DNA of 64,000 nt, from positions 6,965,886 to 7,029,885 of the forward strand of contig CM053800.1 in NCBI GenBank assembly GCA_028671895.1, given 5' to 3'. Of this stretch, positions 20,636-33,896 are shown piece after piece. Each line of letters begins with the position of its first letter. Position 1 is the stretch's first letter. The stretch is from Oenanthe sinensis (taxonomy: Eukaryota; Streptophyta; Magnoliopsida; Apiales; Apiaceae). Both the position numbers and the translations under genes were made by a program. A model generated the notes under the pieces. The model did not search any database and had not been told where the DNA came from. It was given only the letters and a program-made list of their open reading frames with translations.

Positions 20636-22370
20636 ATGCAGAAACAAGAAAACATGAGTAGTCATGAAGCATATTTACAAGCTGCAGCTGGAGTTGGAAG
20701 TAACAAGATGTTTGCAGAAGTTTTACCCTGGACACTCCCTCATCCTCATCACTTCCAGACAAACCAGATCCAAGATCAGTTTCTGTATCCTCCACCACCC
20801 CCATCAACTTTATATGCTGGTTTCTTCAATTCATCAAGATCATCATATGGTGGGTACGAGGGACAATCTTCTGCTGATCAGCTGAGGCTTTTATCTGATG
20901 CGGTTCTAGGCCAAGTGATTCATCCTGCTTGTTCCGGGCCTTTCGGTCTCCAGGCTGATCTAGGGAAGCTAACACCTCAAGAGATTATGGATGCCAAGGC
21001 TCTTGCTGCTTCTAAAAGCCATAGTGAAGCTGAGAGACGAAGAAGAGAGAGAATTAATAATCATCTTGCTAAGTTGCGCAGTTTACTTCCTAGCACCACA
21101 AAAGTAAGTTGTACTACTCTCATTCCTGCAACATGACATATATGATTTGGCAATATTGTAGTCATTTGTTTGACATGTATATCTTAGATTCATTAGGATG
21201 CTAGCTGGGATTTTATTCTTTTCTACTACTAAACAGTCTAGTAAATTACTGGCTATATGTGTATATATTGTTTGTGGTGTGTCCTTTGATATTCAATTCT
21301 AGGAGAACAAAAACAAGGCATGATTTGTAATCTGGATCTGGTTGTTTATTCCCTGTGAAGCTTGTGATAGTTCCGAGGGTAGAATAAATTCTTTTGACCA
21401 GTAGCTACTAGTACCTAAGTTAAGGGTCCCTATCGATCATTTGATGTTATAAAGAGTAAAGCTTCAAAAGCTTCCATCGAAAATTCTTGCCGGTTTTAAC
21501 ACTTGCATATAACGTACAGTATGAATCACTGTCCGTCACCCCTAGCCTACCTCTACAAGAATAAGCATTTGGCCCATTTTTTGGGTAGTTACAACAATTG
21601 TTTCATATAAATTCACACGGTACGGTTGGGGCAGTACTGTTCTTGGTATGGACCATTTGGTTCGGTGATTATTCGATCTGTTTTAAATAATCTACCAGTT
21701 ACTAAAATCAAATATTCGCAAGAATTTTATCAAATCATACCCGATTATAAATATTGTTAATTGTTAATACATCCTCCTTACTCTGATATCAAATTATCAT
21801 CTTTTCGTTCAGCACAATCTTTAATGGATTCATTCTAGAATATTTTCTACAGATATGAAAGATATAATTGTATAATTCTGGTCTTACTCCTCAATTGTGC
21901 AGACAGACAAAGCATCTTTACTGGCTGAAGTTATACAACACGTGAAAGAACTGAAGCGTCAAACATCCATCATCTCCGAATCTAACCAGGTACCAACCGA
22001 GATGGACGAATTGTCCATCGACAATGATGCTGATGACGAGGGCAGGTTAGTAATTAAAGCATCAATATGCTGTGAGGATAGAAGTGATCTCTTGCCTGAT
22101 TTAATCAACACCCTGAAAGCGTTGAGATTAAGAACACTAAAAGCTGAAATAACAACACTTGGGGGAAGAGTTAAGAATGTTTTGTTTATTACTGGGGACG
22201 ATGATCAAGATTTAAGAGAGAATTACGAGCAGGAAGCACCTAGTGATCAGTACTCTGTAAGTACGATAGAAGAAGCACTTAAGGCAGTAGTGGTGAAAAC
22301 CAATGGTGATGAATCTTCATCAGGCAGTACTCATGTCAAGAGACAAAGAACCAATGCTTTCTCTAGTTGA
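20636..22370 (+). CDS. bHLH30-like: bHLH30-like transcription factor (2 exons)
   Basis: Exon 1 is 20636-21103 and exon 2 is 21903-22370, giving 311 residues. The donor is AAA|GTAAGT, the acceptor is TGTGCAG|ACA, and the intron is 799 bp in phase 0. The split falls inside the bHLH domain, as in this subfamily. The N-terminus is Pro/Ser-rich. The basic region has the H129-E133-R137 set needed for E/G-box binding (HSEAERRRRER), followed by helix-loop-helix to about residue 176. An ACT-like dimerisation region spans about 204-256 (IKASICCEDRSDLLPDL; TTLGGRVKNVLFITGD), and the tail has KRQRTN. This is the Arabidopsis bHLH30/32/106/107 group of nuclear regulators of growth and vascular or leaf development. 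The second Met (20654) is an alternative start. No defect is seen. Confidence 0.92.
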
Positions 22371-25300
22371 TTTGGTTTCCCCTTTCATCTACCTTTTCTG
22401 TTGATGCCTTTCTTTTCTGTTTTATCTTCCTAATTGAAAGTTCAAAATGTGGCTAACTAGTAAGTAGTAGTATATGGTGCATGATGGCATCAAATATATG
22501 TAAAATACTTATATCTCACTTTCTTCACAAGTACTGAATTATAACACTTTCATTCTTGTTATATACATAATGATCAATTACATGAATTTAAATGCTTATA
22601 CACACGCACATATTTCTGCTAAGACTTGACTAGACCGTCGACCTCTTATTACCAAATGTACATAATTCCGCTATGTTAAATAATGTTGCATAAATTGTGA
22701 ATCTTGGGCAAATAGGTGAATTGAAAATATTATTATAAGTTGGTAATGTGCTAATACAATGGTGAAAAGAGGCAAATAGAGAATGAGAGATGAAGAAAAA
22801 ACTTGGAGATCGAGCTGTTAGAATATAAATATGGTAAAGATCTTTATCGTGAGGACTGAGGAGAAAACCCTTGGTTGATAAGAAGCTAACAAAGGGAATG
22901 TGAGACTTTCTTGATCCTGTTTCCACGCAAAACACTCGATCAGTTTGGGATTTGTTTTGTATGTATGTGTGTAAGCAAATGAAATTGCATTTATATATAA
23001 GCTTATCTATCCATGTAATTGTCAGAGTGGTGACTGTTACAAACAGTTTTGATCATATACATAATGTTAAGTGCCTGCAGCTTCACTATCACCATCTTCG
23101 GATCGGGACTGTAATATACTCGGCATATATATATATGAAGATGCTGAGTGTATTCAGAGAAAGTAATTATGACAAGGAAACGATACATGAGTTTGGTCTT
23201 GCAGAAATGTAAGAAAAATAAAAGGAAGATAGATACGAGTCCCAATTTCTTCTACTTTGTTGAAAGTAGCAGCATTTATCTCGTTACAGAAAACGAGGGC
23301 AAAAGTATATTTACCATGGGTTAAAAAATAAGTTACCTGCAGGTGATCCTTGGAGAATATATTACCTAGTTGCTCCATGCATGAAATTAATTCGCTTGAT
23401 TTTTGTCATCTCTCGAGGATGCTTACTTAACAAATGGTCCACTGTCTACTTATTCTTGATTGGTTAAATTCCTAATGTACCTAATGTATGATGAATAGGT
23501 GCAATAAATCTAATGTAAGTAATATTTATACCTGTTTGATGAATAGGTGCCATAACTCTAATGTACCAGTAGTTCAGTACTGTCTTGGGGAATACATAAA
23601 AGCATAATGCATATGGTGATAAGAATGATAACTGCATTCGTGTAGGGAACCATCAATCATACAATACATACAACTTTTGAGTAGAATTTATTTTTAACCA
23701 TATGGGATGTTTCTTATCAGCTAGCTAGTTAAATCAATTAAAATCTAACCATGATGCATATTTATCAATCTTATACATTCTTCATTCTTTGATCAGAGAA
23801 CTTTTCACAGACCATTATCTCTACCCATGATATGGCAGACATGTATGGAAAGTAAATCTCTGAAATAAGAAGAATAATAATAACAATGCTGCTTCTGCAT
23901 GCAATTAGTGTTAAACCTGCTAGCCATGTCACCCGTCACTGCTCTTAATCACATCATGTTATACATACTACATAGACTATACAGTTAAAAAAACATCATG
24001 AAATTTTGTGATTGACTGAGAGCCTGGGCTAAATCTTGTTGCTCGTTTATCTCGTAATGCTTTAATTTTCAAAGGGTTGATATTAGGCGATAGTGACATA
24101 GTGTTCTTAATTGGTATTGTACAAGGATCCCATGTTTTTTAGGGTGGTGCTTGAGATTTATGATGTTGTCTACCACAGTCTTTAAAAGTTTGACAGTAAC
24201 AAATTTATAAGCTTTGAAATAAATCATAAGATCACCTTGCCAAAAGGCATTGACTTGATCAACACAATAGCAAATAATATATATAGTCCAGTCCACTATT
24301 ATTTTCTTTTCAAAGATACCCCATTTCTTTTGTTGGATCATATGCTTCAGTGTTGAACTATGATTATACCTTTATTGAGTATACTGTACTAGACCCCAAA
24401 ATTTGTATCTGCCGAATAAAATTCCGGAATATATGGGCATGATTACATTCTCTGTGATTCTCGAATAAAATTAAACTTATTACAAGTATATTGCACTTTT
24501 TATTCAACCAAGTTGCATCTGACTAAGAGGTAGTACTGTATTATTCAACAAAGTTCGAGAAAATAATGGAATGATCAAGCAAAAACAAAGGGAGGTGTTT
24601 ACAGAAAATTATCAAGCTTTAGAATTCTGGTAAGTGGGCCGTTCTTGATTTTTCAAACAAAGGCTATGCTTTAGCTGGACTAACTCCTTTAGTAAACCAG
24701 TGTTAAAGGCCCATATTTTTTAATGTAAAAGATTTGAGTAACTGGGCTGTCCTTAAAGTTTCAAATCAAGGCTGTGTCCTCTATGGTTAAAAATGAATGT
24801 AATTAATAAAGCTCAATTATTATATTTTAACGAATGTTATTTTTATTTTATTTTTTAAATCAATTTTAACGAATGTTATTGTTATTATATTTAATATCAA
24901 AGTGGATTTTAATTATGATTACGTAATCATAATTATGCATATTTAGTACATTCTATACATATTCTACCAATATTTTACAGAATTTTTAATTTTTTATAGT
25001 ATAGGAATTAAAAATATACTTGTTATAATCTACACAAGTTGCAAGTAAATGTGGCAACAATTGATATGTCAAAGTCAATGGCGAATCAAACGAAGTCTTT
25101 GAAGGGGTATGAACTATGAACATTATTCCTTGCATTACCCTGTTTTAAACTTTGAAAATGCAAGTACTTCTGTCTTGTATTTGTTAAATTTATGTAAAGT
25201 AATAAAATTGATTAATATTCAAATATTTTATGTGTTAACTGTTAAGTATCATTATCAAAAACAATTAAATAGTGTTTAGAGTTTCAAATTACAAACACTG

Positions 25301-25407
25301 TTATAAAGAAAAAGGAGACAACTCAATAGTAATTGAACACTAATTTGGGGAAGAACTCAATAGCTTAAGGAAGACCCACATCGTATCTTTTGATCATCCT
25401 TCTTCCC
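22371..25407. other. Intergenic region between bHLH and SOG1-like genes
   Basis: No gene is supported; the short open frames here are scattered on both strands and have no recognisable domains. A diverged duplication of about 100 bp is visible (around 24630-24680 versus 24737-24785, sharing GGGC(C/T)GT and TTTCAAA(C/T)(A/C)AAGGCT). The 3' UTR of the bHLH gene and the promoter of the SOG1-like gene must lie here. Confidence 0.5.
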
Positions 25408-28400
25408 ATGGCTGGGTAAGCACTTTTTCACACACACACACACAGACATGTATATATTGCTAAGTTATGTGCACTGTGTGTGTAATGTATATATAGATGG
25501 TAAAGATCAGATTTTGATGGCATAAACTTGATTTTACATGTGTTAGTTACTTTATTGATTTGTTTGATTAAGTGATTAAGGCCTAATTGATGTTTAAAAC
25601 TTGCCCAAGTTACATTTTTTTATTCTTGGACTGTTTCAAGTGCTTAGTGTTAGTATTGATGGTATGATAGTGTATGTTATAATTGAAACTTTGTGAAGAT
25701 AAATGCTATAAAGATACTCGAAACATATTCTTTTTTCCATTGAGCTTAAAAAGCTAAGATCTTGATGAGGGGCTTTTATTCCGTTGCCAATTTGCCATTG
25801 TCTGTATTTTGGGACTGAAGTGTAGCCGCACGATTGTAGACAAGTAATATTGTCGTCTGGTTTTAATGTTGTGCTCAACTATCGTCCTTAATATAAATAT
25901 ATCAATGGTAAAGATCTAATTTTGCTGACATATATTTAATTTTACATTTTGAATTAGTATCTTGAGTTATTTTATTAAGTGTTTGAGCTCTAATTGACGT
26001 GATATTATTTGACTCTTGGACTGCTCCCAAGTGTTGGCATTTTTAAATGTGGGTTTTGATTAACTGGTTTAAAAAATTAGAGGATAATCTTATGCAAATG
26101 TGGACTGAAATCTTGTTCCTCCCATTAATTTTGATGATATGGTAGTATATCTTAGCACTGAAACTTTATTAAGATGGTTGCTATGAAGACATTCAAAACA
26201 GATTCTGATCTTGATGACACATTTTTATCTGGTTGTCACTGCTGTTTTAATTCTCATTACTTCAACAGTGCTGCCGAAGCATAGTTGCACTATTGTAGAC
26301 TTACAACACGGTCTTGTGGTTTTCACAGTTTGCTTAAAAATCTTGCTTAGGCAGGCATGCACCATTGGGGTTTTCATTTGATATGTGTTTATCTTAGTGA
26401 TTTCGTAAGTCTGTGATGTGTGTGTATATATATATATAGTAAATATCCGATTTTGATGGCATATTACAAGTGTAACATATGTACATATAAATATTGCAGT
26501 GTTAGCATTTTAAAATGTGTCTGTGTCTTGGCATTGATTTTGATGGTATGGTAGTGCATCTTAGAATGAAATTTTTTTAAAATAAGTACGACAAAGACAT
26601 TTAAACAGATTCTTTGTTACTTTTAGCTTAAGAAGCTGGGATCTAAATGAACCACTTATATCCGGTTGCCATTATCTGGTTCTTTTCTCTTTTCTGCATC
26701 AGTTGTGCAGATTCATAGGTGCGCTATTGTAGACCTGTAATAGCCTTCTTGTTTTGGTGTGTTGCCTGAAAATATTGATTTGTCTGATTATTCGCATTGG
26801 AATTTGCTATATGATATTGTACACACACCAGCGACACCAGATAAATATTTTATTTTATAAAGAAACATATTTGTCTTATGAGATGCAAGAATAATTTTGG
26901 GATGGGAGCAAGTAGTCGACCCATATTTTCAGAAGTGTATATAGAACATAATCTATTTCTAGCAGATTTAGATCGTCACAAAGACCATTAACTGAATTTA
27001 TCCTGAAAGTCCACTTGCAAGAAACCATTACCGAGGCAACAAAAAAGATGTTATTGACTTTATTCACTACTAAAGCAAGATAACCATTTGTTGGTAGTCT
27101 AACAGACTAGAATTCCCTATAACTTGTGAAGGCCCTGTATTTCCTTGACAACTTAGCATTATTTCCATTTCTAAAGCATTAAAGGTTATAAGCACCCAAC
27201 TTCCCACCAAGGCAGGTGAATATCCTTAGCTACAACTACTAAATAACATATATTTGTGTTGGTTTTGGTAGTGGAGAATACTCACATTTAGTTTCATTCG
27301 TATTATGTTTCTGTTGTATCGCAGTGCAAGTAAAAATGTAATAATTCTTTACACTCTGCAGATCATCGTGGTTGGTGGATGGTCATAGAATTGCTACAAA
27401 AATCAAAAGTGCTGCTGGTGCATATGATCTTGAAAGAGTCAGCTGGAAGAGCAACCCTTCTAAGGCATGCCCAAATTGCAACCATATTGTCGACAATAGT
27501 GATGTATGAATACTCATGCACTTCTCCCTGAATCTAATTTATTATGTCAAAGAGAAAGGTTCATGCTTGTATAAATATCATCTGAAACAGTTTGTGTATT
27601 TATATGTCTAATTGTACATAGTCTTGAATTAGTACCTAACAACCATTCCAAGATTATGGGGTCTTGTGGTTAAACCTTTATATATTCTGAATATTGAGGA
27701 TCTTTATTTATCGTTCAAGATTTACTGGTTAAAATATATGATCAGTTAGCCAAGAGTTTTCATTGGCTAACAACATAGATACTGATCCTAGTTAAATATT
27801 TGAGTTATATTGCAACATTGTTGTCATTCTCTATTTATATTTGCCATTATCCCATGAAAGGTAGTGTGTTTAGTTTCTGGTAGGTTTTTCTTAGTTAGCT
27901 TAGATTTCTTTAATCAAACTTTGAGCCTATGAATGACAGTTATGGGCCTATGGCTACCTTATGTGTTCCACAAAGCTTATTTTTGGTGTTAAGCATCCTG
28001 GCATTCCTTATTAGTGTTTCTGAAAATTATGGTTGCATGCGTTGCCTTTATCCTTGTATTACCCAAACCGAAAGACTTATAGTGATAAACTGTATATTTC
28101 ATCATGCACCTTCTGTTCCAAATTAGCATGCAGATCAAAAATTTGACAGCTCGTCGTCATATGCCAATAGTTCTAGTATATCCCTTCTTTCAGTTATATA
28201 TTATAATGTAAAACTTGAAGTGTGGTAATGGTAGGACTGAATCACTTCATTGATTATCTGTTGTAAATTTTAAATATCTTCGTATATTAAGTCGGACAAT
28301 TTGAATATGAAACATAACATAATACCGACCTATTAACGGTGAGCCTTAAGGTTGTTGGTTTGGCTTTTTTGTTCTTAGAACATTTTTACAGCTTATGAAA

Positions 28401-31400
28401 CATAAGTGTATTTGATACATACGTACATACATATGTATATACATATAGAAAAAAGTTCAATGGAGACCATTTTTAATTGGAGACTCGGAGACCAAATGGT
28501 AACCATTGGATTAATATAATATAGATGGTCCAGATTGTACCAGACTTTCATCTCTATTATTTATTATATAGACATTAATTACATGTTCATCTCATTTAAT
28601 ATAGACATTAATTACAATCATATAAATATTCATGAATATTTATATATATAATTGTACTATACATAATATTATATGTCAATTTTAATCATGAATTATATTT
28701 TTCTAATACCATCAAAATTTATAATTATTTAATAGTTGTGGTGTGTGAATGATGACCGGAGATCAATGTAAAAAAAATATTTTATTATGCAGCTGAACAT
28801 TACTTGTTCTGTAGTTCTGCATTAATTTGTTTAACAATTCTGCACATTCTTCATCTGAAAAATATTTTGTCCTGCACATTCTTCATCTGCACATTCTTCA
28901 TCTGAAAAATACTTTGTTCAGCTTGCAGAACAATACGTAACATAATCTTAATTTATGGTTCAACACCTTGTTCTGCACTAATTTCATTAACAATTTTGCA
29001 CCTTCTGCATCATGAAAATACTTTGTTTTGCTTGCAGAACAATACATAACATAAACTTGTTTTATAGTTGAACACCTTATTTTATAATATTATGTTATGC
29101 ACTGTTTTGCAAACAGAACAAAGCATTTTCGGGATGCAGAACATGCAAAATTGTTAAGCAAATTAGTGCAGAACTGCAGAACAACTACAGAATAATTTTT
29201 ACATTACCTCTGATCATCACTCACACACCACAATGATTAATTAATTAGAAGATGGTATTAAGAAAATATAATTCATGATTAAATTTGACGTACAATATTA
29301 TGTAGTAAAATTAAGAACATATAAAGATTCATGAGTATTTATATAATTGTAATTAATGTCTATATTAAGTAAGAGAGATGAATGTTTGTATTAAATAAGT
29401 TGTATTAAGTAAGAGAGATGGAAGTCGGGTATAATCTAAACCATTTATATTATATTAATCCAATGGTTACTATTTGGTCTCCAAGTCTCCAATTAACGAT
29501 AGGTCTCCATTGAACTCCACTCATATAGATATCTATATATATTCAGGTTACAGAACAGTGGCCAGGATTACCAAGAGGGGTGAAATTCGACCCATCTGAT
29601 CAAGAAATTATAGGACATCTACTTGCCAAAGCTGGTAGTGAGAATTTAAAACCTCATCCTTTTATTAATGAGTTTATCATAACTGTTGATAAAGATGACG
29701 GAATTTGCTATACGCATCCTCAGAATTTGCCTGGTACTTGCTACAACTAATATCATCTCACACTTTCTTTCATTATCATTCAATTATATTCAGATGATTC
29801 TAGTTCTAATTCCAATACTCCTTAGGTGTTAAGCAAGATGGTAGTGTATCTCACTTCTTCCATAGAGCAATCAAAGCCTATAACACTGGGACTCGGAAAC
29901 GTCGAAAGATACATGGTGATGATCTTGGAGATGTTCGTTGGCACAAGACTGGAAGGACAAAACCTGTTTTCTTGGATGGGGTGCAAAAAGGGTGTAAGAA
30001 GATCATGGTTCTTTATGTGAATGTGGTCAGAGGGGGTAAAGCAGAGAAAACTAATTGGGTCATGCATCAATATCACCTAGGTACTGCAGAAGATGAAAAG
30101 GAAGGAGATTATGTGATTTCCAAAGTGTTTTATCAGCAGCAGCAAGTCAAGCAGAGTGAGAAAAGTGAAGGCCCTTTACCTGATGGAATTGATGATGCAC
30201 CGCTAGTTACTGAAGTACATCAGTTATCTCCCAAGTCTGTAACTCCTGAAACATCACGCCCTGGAAGGCGATTTCCTGATTATGACGAGGAAAAAGACTT
30301 GACTCTTTCTTCTGTTGGTTTCCCTGCCAAGGTATACTAAAGTTCTCCCTATTATCACGGTGCATTTCATTTTATTCAAAAGTAAAATTACATCACGAGA
30401 ACATTCTATATCTTGCTTGATATCCTTAAAGTTCTATCTGTTTTCAACAAAGTAAGGGGTGCTGCTTGTACTTGAATGACTTGTTATATATCTATATGTT
30501 CGAGGGTGTTTAAATATGAGTAATTGTTCATGATATATTATTTATTTAGTGGCTTCTCCCAACCCATTAAGGTTTGGGGACAGTCATCTAATGTTCTGCA
30601 TATCATTAACAGTAATAATATGGGGTAATCATGCCGACTGGCTTGGATCTATATTTGTTATGCAAGCCGCAGACTTGGCTTTCAGTTTCCTGAGAACCCA
30701 CTTAAGAAGTCAATTACATCATTTTCAATCAGTTATAATATATTTAAAGGATGAATTAATAATCTTGTAGATAATTATTATCCCCAAGAAAAATAGAACA
30801 CGTGTCTTCTACCCATTCTGTACATAAATATTTATTTATATGTTTTATATCTCAGTATTATGAGTTGGAGTGTCAAAAAGATGAAGCGTACATTGCATCT
30901 GAAAAACATGATGATCAAGATCACATTGCGGCTCAGAATATTGATCATCAAATGGGGGTTAACAATGGGAGTAAAGATGGAGATACCACTAATGGGCGTG
31001 ATAATGGTTCTCAGTATCTGTTAGATTCTGAAGAACTGGATGAAGCAATGACTTTACGTGATGAACTCCTTCAGAGCCAGACTTCAAATAAGAACCTAAA
31101 TGTAAAAGAAGAAATTGACGGCATGAGCAAAACTTCTTTTACAGATAACGAGAATCATGCTGGAGAAGACATCACTGGGTGGGACAGCGAGTCACAGTAT
31201 CTGCTAGATTCCCAGCAGATGGTGGAAGCAATGACTTTGTGTGATGAACTTTTTCAGAGCCAGTCTCCGGATAGGAATGGAGCTGGTTTGCTAGAGGTTG
31301 ATGGTAAACCTTGTCTTTCTGATTATGCGCACCTAGGACCAGAAAATTTGAAGAGGGATTTAGAGGATTGCCGAGCTTTAGTCCTTGATCCAGCAAATAT

Positions 31401-31570
31401 AGATATGGACTCAGCTCCTGATTTTCGATTGAGCCAGCTTGTAAGTTATGCGATCTCACTGCCTTTTTGTTTTCTTGCCATATTATTTTTTGCCTTTATT
31501 TTCTACAAGTGTAACACTTATTGCATAAATTTTACAGGAGTTTGGATCGCAGGACAGTTTTGTTCTTTAA
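25408..31570 (+). CDS. SOG1: SOG1-like NAC transcription factor (6 exons)
   Basis: The exons are 25408-25415, 27362-27503, 29547-29733, 29826-30331, 30856-31440 and 31538-31570, giving 486 residues; all introns are GT-AG. The N-terminus (MAGSSWLVDGHRIATKI; CPNCNH; DNSD) and the NAC domain from about residue 51 (WPGLPRGVKFDPSD; WHKTGRTKPV; KTNWVMHQYHLG) are diagnostic of SUPPRESSOR OF GAMMA RESPONSE 1. SOG1 is the plant-specific nuclear master regulator of the DNA-damage response, activated by ATM/ATR phosphorylation of C-terminal SQ serines. Seven SQ sites are present (S333, 355, 394, 400, 416, 474, 480). A 25-residue SQ module is duplicated (332-356 and 393-417). The C-terminus ends FGSQDSFVL. 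The 8-base first exon was set by the MAG start and splice phase. Confidence 0.9.
25499..26800 (+). repeat. Diverged triplicate repeat in SOG1-like intron 1
   Basis: Three units, starting near 25499, 25908 and 26439, share in the same order GGTAAAGATC..ATTTTG, TTGATGGTATGGTAGT, AAGACATT.AAACAGATTC, a GTTGCCA motif and ATTGTAGAC. Units are roughly 360-530 bp and strongly diverged. They look like an old tandem duplication and not a recent transposon. Confidence 0.65.
28449..29521. mobile_element. Foldback MITE-like element in SOG1-like intron 2
   Basis: Long inverted arms begin AGTTCAATGGAGACC at 28454 and end with its complement at 29516. Pairing continues inward (e.g. ACCATTGGATTAATATAATA versus its complement) for several hundred bases. 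The repeat CATATAG at 28442-28448 and 29522-29528 may be the target-site duplication, but the left flank is low-complexity. The interior holds repeated CTGCACATTCTTCATCTG units and has no coding capacity. Confidence 0.7.
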
Positions 31571-32770
31571 GGAGGGACCAAGGTCGCATGACCAAACATA
31601 ACCTAAACATAAAATGACTGCTATTGTTCGGTACCTGCTTTTGGAACATTATCCAATATAATTTTTGGGTAATTGTAGAAAGAACAATTCTGATGATGCA
31701 GTTCCCATTTATCTTATTTGAATATATTCAGCTTCGTGAGGTAAAAATCAAGGACTGTTTATTAGATGTCTTCACAAAGACCAAATGTAACTTTCTAAGT
31801 GACAAGTTATGTGTTTCGTTGCTCAACTGCATTGAGAACCATGTTAGTCTTTTTATCATGTAATTATGTTTTTATTTTTGAGCTTCATTGTATATTTGGT
31901 TTTATGGTCAACTTAATGTAGAACAAAACAAACTCAATGTAGTTTGCGTATTTGGGACAGCAAGTTTTGTGTTCTTATTTTTCCCCTTGTTGTATGGAAG
32001 CTTTAGTCAATACGTGGACTCTATAGGATGTCAATGATTTAATGCGTCCATTTCTCTCAACTCTGATCTATCCAGCTTGGATGGGTGAAATATGTCTAGG
32101 TTTGGACAAGTGGAGAGGCCTCCCTCAACTTTTTCCATGTTTTGTCATGCGAGTATTTCTTTCGTGGGGTGTTCTAGATGTTCAAGTCAGATATGTCTAT
32201 AGGGAGACTTCTAATTATTGGAGGCAAGATTGTTATATAAGCAGAGAAATACTAAACTTTTGTTGGCTTGTGGAAATTCATGAATCTAAGCAGCCTCACA
32301 GGTCATTAAGGTTGTCTTGAAAATGGCTGGTCAGGACACCGGTCCTAGTTTTCTTGTTTTTCGAGAACAAGGCCATGGACTCGTGGGTATCCATATATGT
32401 GTACTGGAAGCATGATTGTTGTAAGGGGGCTGTACCAAAACCCTACTACAGTGGTAATCTACCCAGGCAGTCGATCAATCTGGGCCATGGTGTCTTGGAA
32501 AGTAATGCAATTAGCTTCAAAATTTGACCAATAATTTCCGGGCACTGTGGACTTTAAATATTAGTTTTTATTTATTTCTTCTTTTCTCTTTTTCCATTAA
32601 CATGAGATCGGTGATTCGATTCTTGGTGAAAATATGTGTAACAAGGGGCAATTAAATTCATGTCGTATAATTTCGCAAAAAAAAAAACCATGTCGTATAA
32701 AGTTGCATGCAACAAATGAGCGATTGCTAGTAGAATTTCAACTTCTACTCGTTCTCGTAAATGTGTCAAT
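31571..32770. other. SOG1-like 3' region and intergenic DNA
   Basis: This is the probable 3' UTR of the SOG1-like gene followed by intergenic DNA. The 79- and 92-codon open frames (31624-31863, 32042-32320) have no recognisable domain or gene context. No repeat boundary is seen. Confidence 0.45.
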
Positions 32771-32909
32771 TTTGTGTTTAATTTTTAGAACTAACCGCCA
32801 AAAAACTCATTAAACTTTTCTCTAGTTTGCAAATTAATCAATCATATTTGTTTTTCACACGTTTAATCAATAAACTTTATAAAATCGTGCAAAACTTTAA
32901 TTGTGGTAA
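32771..32909 (+). repeat. Left arm of an interrupted foldback element
   Basis: This segment is the near-perfect inverse of 53826-53965, sharing for example TGCAAATTAATCAATCATAT and TTTGTTTTTCACAC. The two arms were once about 0.4 kb apart and are now separated by a hAT-like insertion and by E2. Confidence 0.8.
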
Positions 32910-33666
32910 GTCCCGGCCCGGGGCTCAAAAAAATTTGAGGCACATTTTTCAAAAAAATAGTATATATATATCTTACTTAGTTTAAAAATTATAAAGTCAA
33001 TAATATTCGCAAAATATAAATTAATAATTGGTCTATAAAACTAAAAATATGTATTAATTACATATGTATATATAATATATATGTATATATTCTGAAAAAC
33101 TAGATAATTAATTATTTAAAAAAAATAGAGCTACACTGGTATTCGTTTATATATATATTTTATATCAAAACAATATAATCTAGTGTTAGTAAAATTTTGT
33201 CTTAAAACTCTCTCTCTCACACACACACACACACATATATATATATTGTCTTTATTTTGATGTAAATATTCATTTTTTTCAAACTTTTAGTCATGATTTT
33301 GAATTTGAACTATCTATTTGAGATGTTATTATGATGTTAATTTTAGTGAGAATTTTAATGAGATTTATATGATATTATCTAAAAAGTAATTATCTTGATG
33401 TGAAAATAGCAAAAAAAATGAGTTGATAATTGAGAAGAGTCATAAAGAAAATATGACTACATTTGTTATCGAAAAAGTAGACTTTCAAGCAAACTTGATA
33501 AATTTTTGGTGGAACTAAGTGAAAATTTGAAAAATTTTACCGTAACCTTTTGTTATATCATATGATTTTTTTTATATTTTTTATAGTTATGGTGGGGAAA
33601 AAATTTTAGGAGGCACATTTAAAATTTTCGCCCCCGGGTCTCGGATATGTTAAGAACGGTCCTGAC
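32910..33666. mobile_element. hAT-like non-autonomous insertion
   Basis: It interrupts the foldback element. The ends are GC-rich (GTCCCGGCCCGGGGCTC at left; CCCCCGGGTCTC...GGTCCTGA at right). The flanking 8-mers TGTGGTAA and TGCGGTTA look like a degraded 8-bp target duplication, as hAT elements make. The interior is AT-rich with a CT/CA/TA microsatellite near 33210-33246. There are no coding remains. Confidence 0.4.
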
Positions 33667-33891
33667 TGCGGTTAAATTAAAATCTCATGTGGATACTATT
33701 TGTCATATCACTGCTAGCCACGTGACATAGACTCACGTATATTATTTTGCAAAAATAATCCTCACATAATTATAAAATTCAATTTTTATAAGTCACCTCC
33801 CATGTTTGTATACTTTTTTCACTTGTTTTTTTATTTGGAGCAAAAGATGTTGTAGGCTTTTTCCACCCTTGTTCTGTCAGATTTTAACTTA

Positions 33892-33896
33892 ATCAC
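33892..33896 (+). repeat. E2 target-site duplication (left)
   Basis: ATCAC here is repeated exactly at 53825-53829 on the other side of E2. Five base pairs is the size made by Ty1/copia integrases. Confidence 0.95.

Noticed and set aside
28435..28448. Firm TSD for the intron-2 foldback element
   Set aside because: CATATAG on the left sits in a simple TACATA/TATATA stretch, so the match to the right flank may be chance; reported only as possible.
32042..32320. 92-codon ORF after the SOG1-like gene
   Set aside because: No domain, no splice context and unlike any family I know; lies in a probable 3' flank.
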